From assembly GCA_034408855.1 (NCBI GenBank), contig JAWXCK010000080.1, positions 28,678-92,677 on the forward strand: a stretch of 64,000 nucleotides of DNA. Reading direction: 5' to 3'. The position numbers and the translations under genes were made by a program. The stretch comes from JAIYDQ01 sp034408855. Its GTDB lineage: Bacteria > Planctomycetota > Planctomycetia > Pirellulales > Pirellulaceae. Shown in pieces: positions 7,886 to 18,800 of the stretch (positions within the stretch are counted from its first letter, which is position 1; each line of letters starts with the position of its first letter). Under the pieces are notes generated by a model. That model saw only the letters and a list, made by a program, of their open reading frames with translations, did not search any database and was not told the origin of the DNA.

Positions 7886-10066
7886 ATGTCGATCTTCTCT
7901 CCTTCTCGTTTCGGTCGTTTCTGCCTATTCTCATGTCTTTCGCTGACGTCACTTAGCGGCCTCGTAGCTCAAGAGGCCGTTCAAACTCCGATTGCACCTT
8001 ATACACGCACTATGCCCTCTGAAAATCCTTTGCTAGTTCAAAGTTCGCTTCCTTTTGAAGCTCCGCGTTTCGATTTGGTCGTCGACGCACATTTTCGCCC
8101 GGCCTTCGAAATCGCGATCGAACAGCAACTTGCTGAGATACAGAGCATTGCCGACCAAACCGATGCGGCGACCTTTGACAATACGTTGGTAGCGATGGAA
8201 AAAACGGGCGGAAATCTTCGGCGCGTTCAGGCGATTTTCTTCCACTTGTGCGGAGCCAATACCAACGATGAACTTCAGAATATTGAAACCGATATCGCGC
8301 CCAAGCTGGCGGCTCATTCCGATAATATCTTGCTCAATGCCAAGCTCTTCGCGCGCGTACAAGACCTTTGGAATCGACGGGAGACGCTTGGCTTGAACGA
8401 AGAGCAACAGCGATTGTTGCAGGAACAATACGAGCAATTCATTCGGGCAGGCGCGAAGCTCAACGAAGAAAATAAAAAGGAGATTCGTTCGATCAACGAA
8501 CAGTTATCGTCGCTCTCGACCGAATTCCAAAACAATCTGCTGGCCATCACGAAAGAGCGATCGGTGCTCGTCGACAACGTTGCCGAGCTAGACGGGATGA
8601 GTACGGCGGAAATCGCGGCCGCAGCACAAGCAGCAACGGACCGTGGCAAGGAGGGGAAATTCCTTCTGGCGATCACCAATACGACACGCCAACCGATCCT
8701 CACGTCGCTCAAGAATCGCGAGCTTCGGAAACGCGTTTGGGAGGCATCCGCTTATCGAGGGCTAGGTCGCAACGGCGGTTTAGATAATCGAACTTTGATT
8801 CTAAAGCTTGCGAGATTTCGGGCGGGTCGTGCCGCGATTCTCGGTTACGAAAATCACGCCGCCTTTTCGCTTGAAAACCAGATGGCGGAAAAACCCGAGG
8901 CTGCGTTCAAGATGCTCAAAGACTTAGCCCCGAAAGTGCTCGTCAACGCGAAAGCCGAAGCTGAAAAAATCGAAGCCATGGTGCGAAGCGAAGGTGCTGA
9001 ATTCGAATTGCAACCTTGGGATTGGGAATTCTACGCCGAAAAAGTTCGGCAAAAAGAATATCAGTTCGATGAGAATTTGATTAAGCCCTACTTCGAGTTA
9101 GATAACGTTTTGAAGAATGGTGTATTTCACACACTGAAGTTGCTTTACGGCATCGAGTTTCGCGAGCGAACAGATTTACCGGTTTACCATCCTGATGTTC
9201 GCACGTTCGATGTCTTTGGCGAAGACGGCAAGCAGATCGGACTGTTCTATGCCGACTATTTTCAACGCGATTCCAAACGGGGCGGAGCCTGGATGGACGC
9301 GCTGGTTTCGCAGTCGCGATTGCTCAACCAGTTGCCAGTGATCGTGAACGTGATGAACGTACCTCGACCAGCCAAAGGCGAACCGGCGCTGCTGAGTTTA
9401 GATCTGGTGACAACGATGTTCCATGAGCTTGGACACGGAGTGCATGGCTTATTTTCATCTGTCGAATATCCGATGCTGTCCGGAACGTCAGTGCCTCGCG
9501 ACTTTGTCGAGTTTCCCTCGACGTTCCATGAAGATTGGGCGATCGATCCGGCGGTCTTGAAGAATTATGCAACGCACTATCAGACGGGTGAAGCGATTCC
9601 TGGCGAGCTGTTGGACAAGGCGGTTCGAGCGAGTAAGTTTAACAAAGGGTTCGATACCATGGAGTACGTTTCGGCTGCCCTGCTCGATTTGACTTGGCAT
9701 TCGCTCACGAAGGATCAGATACCGGTCGACGTGGACACATTTGAACAACAGACACTTACCGATTTTGGACTCGATTACAAAGCGATTCCACCGCGATATC
9801 GAACCGCATATTTTGCTCATATCTGGTCAGGTGGCTATTCGGCAAGTTACTATGCTTATCTTTGGAGCGAAGTACTTGCTGCCGATGCCTTTGCTTACAT
9901 GCAAACTCGCGGTGGATTGAGTCGTTCCAACGGCCAGTCCTATCGCGATACGATTCTTTCCAAAGGTGGTACGCGCGAAGTCATGCAGCAATACATCGAC
10001 TTCAGAGGCCATGAACCGACTGTCGACGCCCTGTTGATCCGACGCGGATTAAAGATCGCTCGATAA
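7886..10066 (+). CDS. dcp: M3 family peptidyl-dipeptidase (Dcp / oligopeptidase A type), exported
   Basis: Zinc metallopeptidase that cleaves dipeptides or short fragments from oligopeptides. The active-site HEXXH is H513-E-L-G-H517, with the third ligand E542 in FVEFPS, 25 residues later, exactly the M3 spacing. Other M3 landmarks are GYENHAAFSLENQMAE and the C-terminal FAHIWSGGYSASYYAYLWSE. Length, 726 residues, fits Dcp plus a signal sequence. I chose the ATG at 7886 because it begins a good signal peptide (FCLFSCLSLTSLSGLVAQ); a GTG at 7823 would add 21 residues of unlikely N-terminus. It follows jetD on the same strand but has no obvious link to defence. Whether it acts as dipeptidyl carboxypeptidase or oligopeptidase A cannot be decided here. 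Confidence 0.9.
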   Translation: MSIFSPSRFGRFCLFSCLSLTSLSGLVAQEAVQTPIAPYTRTMPSENPLLVQSSLPFEAPRFDLVVDAHFRPAFEIAIEQQLAEIQSIADQTDAATFDNTLVAMEKTGGNLRRVQAIFFHLCGANTNDELQNIETDIAPKLAAHSDNILLNAKLFARVQDLWNRRETLGLNEEQQRLLQEQYEQFIRAGAKLNEENKKEIRSINEQLSSLSTEFQNNLLAITKERSVLVDNVAELDGMSTAEIAAAAQAATDRGKEGKFLLAITNTTRQPILTSLKNRELRKRVWEASAYRGLGRNGGLDNRTLILKLARFRAGRAAILGYENHAAFSLENQMAEKPEAAFKMLKDLAPKVLVNAKAEAEKIEAMVRSEGAEFELQPWDWEFYAEKVRQKEYQFDENLIKPYFELDNVLKNGVFHTLKLLYGIEFRERTDLPVYHPDVRTFDVFGEDGKQIGLFYADYFQRDSKRGGAWMDALVSQSRLLNQLPVIVNVMNVPRPAKGEPALLSLDLVTTMFHELGHGVHGLFSSVEYPMLSGTSVPRDFVEFPSTFHEDWAIDPAVLKNYATHYQTGEAIPGELLDKAVRASKFNKGFDTMEYVSAALLDLTWHSLTKDQIPVDVDTFEQQTLTDFGLDYKAIPPRYRTAYFAHIWSGGYSASYYAYLWSEVLAADAFAYMQTRGGLSRSNGQSYRDTILSKGGTREVMQQYIDFRGHEPTVDALLIRRGLKIAR

Positions 10067-10072
10067 CGTGAG

Positions 10073-10126
10073 TGGCCTAAGCTTCTGGCTTGTGTGGGAG
10101 AAATCGCAAGCTGGAAGCTTACGCCA
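10073..10126. repeat. Inverted pair of family B REP elements between convergent genes
   Basis: One arm, reading TGGCCTAAGCTTCTGGCTTG from 10073, is followed by its partner CGCAAGCTGGAAGCTTACGC up to 10126. The two form a long imperfect hairpin. It fills the gap between the stop of the M3 peptidase (10066) and the stop of the convergent gene (10155), so it may act as a two-way terminator. Related copies occur at 38899-38964 and 56851-56872. Confidence 0.75.
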
Positions 10127-10154
10127 GATTTGGTTCACGGCCCGAAAAAAGCCG

Positions 10155-12737
10155 TTATGCGAGTTCGGCCATCAAACTATCGACGGATGTTGGCAACAAG
10201 GCGTTCGATGAACTGGACAGAAGTCGACGTCGTGATAGTGAAGCGATCGTAGTCGGGGCAGGAGAGGGGAGGGCGGATGAATATGTGAGCGGCACGGCGC
10301 TAGCCGCCGGTTCTGCTGTTTGACCATTCGAGGAATTCCCGGTGTCTTCATCTCCCGTGTAAAGGTGTGCGACGTCGGAATCCGCTGGTTCGCCATCGGC
10401 AACTTCGTCTGGCTGGCCTGTGTAGAACAGGAAGCTTGGTGCTCCTTCCCCGGACCCGCCCCGAGATTGCCGAGCGAGGTAGTTAATAACGATAAGCACA
10501 TCGATAGGTGCGATATTTCGATCGCCATCGACGTCGATAAACGGTGAATGCGGGACGGATGATCCTTCAAGCGGAATGCTACCGTGCCGAGTCATAGCAT
10601 TGATGACTTGCAAGACATCGATTGGCGAAACGACGCCATCATTGTTAACATCGGTATTGAGAGCTTGGTTTTGCCAAGAGCTTGGCGTTCGAAAAAAGCC
10701 GAAATCGACATGCGTAGTCGCTTGTCCTTGTGTGACTGTCGCGATTTGGGTGCTCGAAATGGGTGCTGTTCCGGCGTAACCTGAAAGCGGTGTCACTTTG
10801 ACGTTGTACGTTCCAACTGGCAGGTTGGGTAAACTGTATTCGCCGTTAGAACCGGTCACGGTTTGGCTCGACGCTCCAAAGCGAAGGTTGTCGATTCCAA
10901 TCCGCGTGCTTAAGTGAGCTTTGACAACAACGTAGCTTATGTCGGCGCTATCGCGATTCAATCGCAAGATTGTTTGCTGGCCGCTTGCCAGCGCTGCCGA
11001 AGTAATGCGTTCTAACAATTGCCCTGTCGACGAGTAGGCCTCTAGCCTCGCGTAACTGTTCGCTTGAAGACCGAATACGTCGACCGAAACGGAAGCTTGA
11101 AGATTTTCGAAACGGGCTTCTAGATTTTGTTCGTCATCACGCCATCCGTCCAATTGATTTTGTGTGATCGGGGAATAGGGAACGAAGACCTTCGTGCCAG
11201 TGGTGGCTCGACTGTCAGTGGCTACGGCAAGTGTCCCGTCAGCATCCAATCCAACGGCCCTTAACGTTACTCCTGAATAGGCATTGGATGCGATATTGCC
11301 GATCGGGAATAAATCAGGTTCGACTTTGGATTGCAAATCAAGCAGGCTTCCTAACGCATCGACAAGCTGAACATTCCAGCCAGCCAGCCCAAATTCATTC
11401 AACTGCCGCTGCCCGTCGTTCGATGCATCGGACCAAACAAAACCATTGAGCCCGCTCGATGACGTGGCATCAAAACCCGATAGATTCCCTTGGAATATGC
11501 GGCTATTGACTCCAATTCTCGGATCGATCGCTCGTATTTCAATCACCCCGGTCGTTCCGGAAGGGACGGGAATCCGCAAATCGAGAGTTGCTTGATGTTC
11601 ATTCGGTGAACTCAGTGTCGTCCATGTCGCTGCATTATTGATCCTGTATTCGATGCGGCCAATTTTATTGAGCGTGATATCGTTTTGGAGACCTGAACTG
11701 TTGCGATTTGGAAACGCTTTGGCTTTAGCATTGCCTTGAAAAATGTATTGGTTGTTCAATGCATCCAAGCGCCCGGTGCCGTTGAGTTCCAACGGTACGT
11801 CCAGTATGTCAAAAATTCCATTGCCATCGGAATCTTGCCAACCGATCTGAGCTAAAGAAGCTTGGGCGGTCACCAACGTGCTATAGGCGGTATCCAACGA
11901 CACGCCCGCCGACATAATGCTCAGTTGAGGTTGAAAACCTGGCGTTGGATTGAGATCGACCGCATTAAAATTCTGTGAATCGTAGTAGCCACGTTTCTGG
12001 AAATAATTGCTTCCACCTGGATATTCATCGCGCCCCCAAAACATGTGCCCCACTTCGTGAGCGTAGGTCGAGGCTGGCCGGTTAGATGGAGTCACCACAT
12101 AAAGTCCACCTGCAAAAGCAAAGGCTCGTGAAAAACTACCGCCCGGTGCAAAAAGGTCATTTGGATTCGAATTGACGACAAAGATTGAAAACGACCAGTC
12201 GGTGTTCAGCTTGGTTCGTTGGGCATCGTTGAACTGGCGAATATTGGTATCGAGATTGCTCGTCTGGTTGTATCCAGCGAAGTTAAGAAAATCGGGAACC
12301 CAGCGAGCATAATCGTTCGATATTCGCTTGATCGGTTCATACGCTGTTGCCACTGGGATATCCAGGTAGGTTGTATCGATAACCCAATCGAGCGTATGCA
12401 CACTTGATTTCGTCGCCAATAGTTGCTTCCACCAATCGAGTCCTTCTTGGATATTGGCGAGGACAGTAGCTTTTTGCTGCGGCGTCCAATCGTAAACACT
12501 TTCTACGCCAGTGCTTTCCATCAGAATTGGGGTCACAGCGATTCGGCCCAGCATAAATTCGGCCGTATCGTTTGGCAATGCGCCAAAGGGTAGCGATGCC
12601 ATCAACTGTCGTGATTCGAGCAATTCGAGGGCGAGCGCTCGGCAACGCTTTGGCCTCTTTGCGATTCGCTGTTTCGAAGCGAACGATTTAATTCGTTCGA
12701 GAATGCTTTTCGGCGGATAAGAGAGAAGGTTCGACAT
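10155..12737 (-). CDS. Secreted metzincin-like protease with SdrD-B-like and dockerin domains
   Basis: Predicted surface or extracellular protease of 860 residues. The N-terminus is basic and carries the planctomycete LEPR-XLL type motif LESRQLMA at 40-47. A zinc site HEVGHMFWGRDE begins at H227; a second His (231) and D237 follow HExxHxxxxxD spacing, as in snapalysin-like metzincins with an Asp third ligand. A downstream SIMSAG could be the Met-turn. After this come an SdrD B-like domain (GFVWSDASNDGQRQLNEFG) that is split by roughly 190 residues and resumes at GSNGEYSLPNLPVGTYNV, then a two-repeat dockerin-like module (DVNNDGVVSPIDVLQVIN; DVDGDRNIAPIDVLIVIN), a GSGEG linker and the end SVDSLMAELA. 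ATG at 12737 is preferred over an upstream TTG (12764). Substrate is unknown. Confidence 0.8.
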   Translation of the reverse strand: MSNLLSYPPKSILERIKSFASKQRIAKRPKRCRALALELLESRQLMASLPFGALPNDTAEFMLGRIAVTPILMESTGVESVYDWTPQQKATVLANIQEGLDWWKQLLATKSSVHTLDWVIDTTYLDIPVATAYEPIKRISNDYARWVPDFLNFAGYNQTSNLDTNIRQFNDAQRTKLNTDWSFSIFVVNSNPNDLFAPGGSFSRAFAFAGGLYVVTPSNRPASTYAHEVGHMFWGRDEYPGGSNYFQKRGYYDSQNFNAVDLNPTPGFQPQLSIMSAGVSLDTAYSTLVTAQASLAQIGWQDSDGNGIFDILDVPLELNGTGRLDALNNQYIFQGNAKAKAFPNRNSSGLQNDITLNKIGRIEYRINNAATWTTLSSPNEHQATLDLRIPVPSGTTGVIEIRAIDPRIGVNSRIFQGNLSGFDATSSSGLNGFVWSDASNDGQRQLNEFGLAGWNVQLVDALGSLLDLQSKVEPDLFPIGNIASNAYSGVTLRAVGLDADGTLAVATDSRATTGTKVFVPYSPITQNQLDGWRDDEQNLEARFENLQASVSVDVFGLQANSYARLEAYSSTGQLLERITSAALASGQQTILRLNRDSADISYVVVKAHLSTRIGIDNLRFGASSQTVTGSNGEYSLPNLPVGTYNVKVTPLSGYAGTAPISSTQIATVTQGQATTHVDFGFFRTPSSWQNQALNTDVNNDGVVSPIDVLQVINAMTRHGSIPLEGSSVPHSPFIDVDGDRNIAPIDVLIVINYLARQSRGGSGEGAPSFLFYTGQPDEVADGEPADSDVAHLYTGDEDTGNSSNGQTAEPAASAVPLTYSSALPSPAPTTIASLSRRRLLSSSSNALLPTSVDSLMAELA
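10284..10310. repeat. Family A REP element inside a coding sequence
   Basis: TGTGAGCGGCACGGCGCTAG followed by CCGCCGG matches the intergenic arm at 35223 almost base for base, but here it lies within the 3' part of the secreted protease gene. In that frame it is translated as roughly PAASAVPLT, in the low-complexity tail after the dockerin module. The reading frame is kept. Confidence 0.85.
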
Positions 12738-12865
12738 TGGGGGAAAGCGCCAAGGGTGAATCAATCAAACGCAATGCCTCTACGCTAATCGCGACCCTCC
12801 TCTCAAGTGAACCGCATTCTAAATAGGACAACGAACAACCAGCAAATCGCCGCTTACTCTATCGA

Positions 12866-12880
12866 TTGTAACGATTACAA
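12866..12880 (-). terminator. Small inverted repeat at the end of the giant gene
   Basis: TTGTAA and TTACAA flank a CGA loop. The structure overlaps the stop codon of the 5219-residue gene. The stem is short and AT-rich with no U-run, so termination is only a possibility. Confidence 0.25.
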
Positions 12881-15800
12881 CAGTTTCAAACCCTCGAAAT
12901 CGGAGAATGGGTCATCAAGACTTGAGCTTGAATTCGCTTGATGCTCTTTCGACATACACATGTCCGATAGTTCACGATCGTCCAAGAAAGTCATGGCTAG
13001 CGCATCTTTTTCGTAGGCAACGCTTGCCCAAACCGAATCGTGACCGACATCCAAATTCGGCGTGTTGAATGAATCGGTTCGAAGCAAATTGTTCTCAGGT
13101 CGATTTCCCACAATCGGCGGGGCATAGTCGACACTTGGCGAAAGACTGGTAGGAGCGGTGCTTGGTGCGGCCACGGTTGATTGGGAAGCAGGAATCCATG
13201 TCGATTCGCTAGCGTCCAACGCACCTTCACCTTCGCCAGCACCACGACTTGCTCGATTGATGGCGTTGATGACCAATAGAACGTCAATCGGAGACGCGAA
13301 TCCATCGCCATTGACATCGATGAATGGCGGAAATGCACCACCTGGACGAGGAAGGACGAGTGCCGTGGATGTTCCATTTCGAGCCAAGAAATTAATGACT
13401 TGGAGCGCGTCGATCGGCGACACGAATCCATCTCGATTGACATCAAGATTGTTAATTTGATTGGTGTAGGGGTTCCCTCCAATGGTTATTGACCAATCTT
13501 CGACCTCGCCGTCAATGGCATCGCCCGTCGAAGTCAAAGTGCGAACCGAACTGTATCGGAATCTTGCAATCGTTGAACCGGAAAGCGTCGCTCCCGGAAC
13601 AATGAAACTGATCACGTTGCTTCCGTTGACCATCGTATCATTCGATGAATTCGTGATCCGTTCCGAATCTTCGAAGACGCCGTTGCGATTAAAATCAACC
13701 CAAGCGGAGAGGTAACCTGATCGACTAGCGCTAACTCCAGCCGCTGTGACGGTCAACTGCGAAATATAACCTTGAGTAATGCTTCCAAACGCAACGCCAT
13801 CGTCGGAATCGGTATTATTCGGTCGAGCGTCAGCGTCGGCCGTAACACCCGCTCCTAGATAGTAACCATCGACCACGCTATGTCGAGGACCATTCGAATT
13901 CTTCAAAGTCGAGTAGATCGGATCGGGAGCGTCACCGTAGTCAAAACCAGCTCCAATTTGAATGGTGAGGACGGTTGTTCCATCGTTCTGATTCTCTCGC
14001 AGAGGATTGCCAGCGCGATCGGTGATACCTTGGACTACGGTCGCACCTTCGCCAACGACCGAGATTGCACCTTCGACTAAAACGTTGGAGCCGATTTGTG
14101 TTACCGTGACACCTGGTATGCCGGCATTGCGAATCGTCTCGGTCAGGACTCTTGCGACATCTACCGCTGAAACGATCAGGCTTGCATCCAGTGGTACCGC
14201 TATGGTGCCTGGCAAAACGCCTCCGTTGCCGCTTCTCGTCAAGTTCGCGGTGATCGAAGTCAGTGTCAGACCCGCACCCAGGATTTGAATTCGGTTGCTG
14301 CCGAGCAAATTGACACTCGCGACCAAACCGGATGACTTGATTGCGGCAATCATCTTGTTGACAACGATCGTAGGCGTATCGCTCGGCAGCAAAAATATCG
14401 GAATCGCATTCGATGCGAACGCGGCATTTTCATCAAATTCAAATACAACGACTAGTGTTCCCTGTGTTAAAATAAACTGACCACCGTCGAGAATCGCGTG
14501 ATTGGTTCCATTGGTGACCTGCGGAACTGTCAGCACTACTCCTAAATCGAGTTCGAATCTTCTAAACCCATCTGTTCCCAAGTCATTGACAATCGTATAC
14601 GTCGTTCCGTCGTTTGTGTTGACGGTAGACTTGAGCGGAATTACCGACTGACCCGTCTTAATGAAGCGTACTTGATAAACTGAATCGGCTGGCCAGACAC
14701 CACCGATTGGAGTTAAGCGAATAACGTTGCTCGTCGCGTCAAAGCCGAATCGATAATCGACACCTTCAATGAGCGTCACACCGTCCTTGGTAAGCAAGAC
14801 TGCTGCGCTGTTGACCGAATTTGGGTCGACACCAACTCCGTTGCTCGATTGCTGTAAGTCGCCTCCGTCAAAGAATCGGATATCGAAATAAGGTTGGCTT
14901 GTACCGCTCAGTTCGACAATTCCGGTAAGTGAGTTGATATCGGCTGGGATAACGTCGTTATCAATCGGATCGATGACGACTGCCGTTGGACCGGTAAAGT
15001 CCGATCGATCTTGTGCACCGCGATCCTTGAAGACGTTTTCGCCCAATCCAGATGGCGTATCGACAGTCGGATCGTCGACGCGAAGCAGGCCATTGAGATC
15101 GATATCGGGGGCGAGGATCGGCGATTGCTGAAGTCCCAAAGGCGTTTTGACGGACACAAGTCCCGCGCGATCGAGCAACGAATCAACCGAAGAATCGATG
15201 GTTAACGCACCGGCCCGAGGGTAAAGCCTACGATTGAATATATCGACAAAAAGTTCCGATGTCGTCGGAACGACAATTGGGAATTTCTCAACCGTTCCGT
15301 TCGCTAGAAAGTTGTTGGTATTCTTCTGATAGACCGAACCGCCAACGACCGTAGAGGCACTCAATGCATCGACGCTGATGGCGGTCGCGTTATTGACTAA
15401 GATATTGTTCAAGAGTGTAGGACTGGCGTTCGGTCCGACTTGGATGCCAACGCCACCCGCTTGAAATAAGGTTGCTGAAATCGATGAAATTGCTCCAACG
15501 GCGTCGATGTCTGCCCCGACGTTATCACCAAAATTCGGGCCATCAGAAATCACATCCGTCATACGCACAAAACGAAGTCGGCTATCGCGATTATAACCAT
15601 AGAAGTCAAGATCGATCGTCGGTGAGACTCCGTCGATAAATCCAACGGCTCTGTATACCAGTCCGTCGGTACTAACTTCTACCGCAACACGTTCCGATAA
15701 GCCAACTTCGAAGACTGCTAGGTCAGGTCGTGCGTCACCGGAACCGGTCAAAATATTATCCGTAAATTCGACGACCAAACGTCCGCCGCTGCCGAGAGAG

Positions 15801-18800
15801 ACTGCACCTTGAAATGCCGCTGGATCAAGCAGCGGATCACCTGAATAATTAGGATTACCTAGCGCGTCGTTGGGTTGGTTGAAGCCAATGATCGGACTAG
15901 GTCCACCCGAAAATGCAGGTGCATAGCCACCGACCGGAATTCGATCGGCAAAGGCCAAAACGCCCAATCCAAATAGAGTGTTATTGAACACCGCCGGGGT
16001 AATGTTGGTAGGTTGCGTGATCGAACCACCGACAATCGTGTTATTGATAATGCGTGCAAAGGGGACCGAAGCAAGCGATTGCATTGTCGCACCAACATCA
16101 CCGGCGATTGAAATTCCGCCCAATACATTTCCCGTCAATTCGTTGTTGACAATGACGGCCCCGGGCGCGAGTCGCTCGTTGTTGAGCACGACGGTATTCC
16201 GCACGGCTCCTGGATTGGGGTTGTTGCTTCCAGAAGTCCTGTCGTCAGCTCGCAGCAGAATTCCAAAGTTTTCGGAATTGGTGATTTTCGAATTTTCGAT
16301 CACGATCTGCCCTTGCTCGCGAGTCGTATTGGAATCGCCGCGACGACGATTGACGATTACCGACGCGATCGGTATTCGAGGCGCAACATCGCGAGGATTG
16401 ACAATCGCGTTGGATGACAAGGCGATCGAGGCTCCACCCAATCCCGTCGTAACGCCGTTAATTGAAATAGCAGTGACGTTAAGTTGGCTTTGAATCGATG
16501 GCGAGTTTATCAAATCTCGCAAACGACTGGCGATCACAGAGCTGGATTCTGATTTGCTAATTCGCGAAACCGGGTCGACGACTGAAGTCGTAAACGGAAT
16601 CGCGATTTCGCCAGCCAACAACGGACTATTTAACGCCGTGTTCTTAAATACGAAGCGAAGCGTTCGTACTCCGTCGCCAATATCGATGTAATCACCGTCG
16701 AGAATATTGTCCGAACTGGTGAGCTGGACCGTTGATCCGATCGACAGGCGTTCGTTGGCCGTAAAGCCTACACTATACGAAAGTCCGGTCGTTGTTGGTG
16801 TTAAGTATTCTTCTCCACCTCGAATTTCGAGCTGATAAGGGCCGACATTGATCGCATTGCCGATGCGGTTCGGATTCAATACGAATGGAATGTCGGTTAA
16901 CGGAAGTTGATTTACGACAGGATCGATAACGCCTTCACCGCGTTCAGCAAAACCGATCACAAAATCGTCGAGATAAATCCCTTCGAAGTTATTTTCGATA
17001 GCTCGATTATTGTTGTTGGCGGCGGAGTTGGTCGATGTGAACGGTCCACTATTGTTTACGGTCAATCCTGTCAAAGTAATGATGTCGCCATTCAATGGGA
17101 AGACCTGGCTGCCACCGGCGAGCTGATTATTCAATTCTCGCTGGACGACCGTTGCAACTTCAGCAGATGACATGTTCTGCCGAAGCACGACAGGAATTCT
17201 TCCAACACTAACGCCAGGTGCACCGACAATGCTTCCAGGAACTGCAAAGGAACCGGTTCCGGTAACGATGGTTCCGCCCGTCACTTGAACGCGACTTCCG
17301 ACAACATTCGCGGTGATGACTCCATTTTGCGGAAACGGGAGAGGCAATAGTGCTTGATTAATAGATGTTACAATCGCTTGGGAGACTTGCGATGCTGTCT
17401 GATTGCTTTCGAATGGAATCACTTGTCCAAGCGGAATCGGGCCTGTGCCGTTGTAAAGCACGAAGGTTGTTCCACCTACTTGAATCGTGGAATTGTTTAC
17501 CATCCGAGCACCGGAAGGAACAATGAGCGAAGAGCCAAGATCGATTTCAAATGTTCGACCGCTGAGCGTAAAGGTGTTTCCGTCGAGCAGTTCGGAACCA
17601 GCAACAGTCCGCAAGTCTGCTCCCCGTGTATTTCCCATACCGTCACCGGTACTGAATTGAAAGCGGAATCGAACTTCGCGATTCCCTGCAAACGGAGCGA
17701 GATCAATGCGAGCTTGTCGCCAAGATGTTTGAATGGCGTCATTGTTAAATAGCGTCGGAACATTGAGCTGTATATTCGATGGCCGAGTATTATTGGCGAT
17801 GACTGTTTGCCATACTCCATTGTCCCCCATCACTTCTACGCGTAGCACATCACGATTGGCCTCGAAAACGCTCTCGATTGTCGAATAATAGGTGAAGTAA
17901 AAGTTGGGCAAATCGGCTGGCGAGACGTCAGCTAAAGAGATCGGCTGCGACTCAAGGCTACCCAATGCTCCGCCAGCAAAGTTGTAGGTGTTGACGACTG
18001 GCCCGGCATTGAAACGCGGGGAGGTTGTCGGCGCGCTGATGTTGGCCGCACCGACTAATGGAACACCGTTCTGCGTCGGGCCTTCGAAGCCGAAATACCA
18101 ACTCTGACCTCCGGTTGCTGCGGCAACGACACCGTCAGGCGTGCCTGGTCTTCCGTGTCCTGCATCGTTACCACGGCTTGCCGATTGATGCCAGAGATTG
18201 TAGTCAAGATTGGAAAACGATAATCCAGTTAAGCCAAAGATTCCTGTCGAGATTCGATTGGCACCGCCCGCAAAAACGGGTTGCAAATTTCCAGCTCGAT
18301 CGAAGGCAACGATATCGCCGCTAGTCGTCGTAGCAAACATTAAATTTGCGTACCGACCACCTTCAACATTGCGAGGTCCAGGCGTTAATCCGGTAAAGTT
18401 CAAGCCGATCAACTCGGTGGATGTTGTGACGTACGAGCCAACTTGTCCGAACGTTTCCGTCGAGGCGAATGAATTGTTGACGAAGTACAATCCTCCAGCG
18501 TCCGAAACCGCATAGATCGCGCCGTCTGGGAAGGAAGCGACACCTCGAACGACGCCACCAGGCGAGATACCTTCGCGACGCACACCGCCGATCACAATTG
18601 TTACATTGCCGCCTGTAATGGAAACGCGACGGCCCGATGCCGATGCCGACAACCCGCCGAACCCCAAAGAATTGATGGCGTTTGCCGCTTTGGAAGCGAT
18701 ATCATCTGCCGTGTCTCTAGCTAGGAACGGAATCGGTACGGTACCTGGTGTGACACTTCCGTTGCCTGACAACGTGGCGACGCGTCCGAACGAAGTCCCT

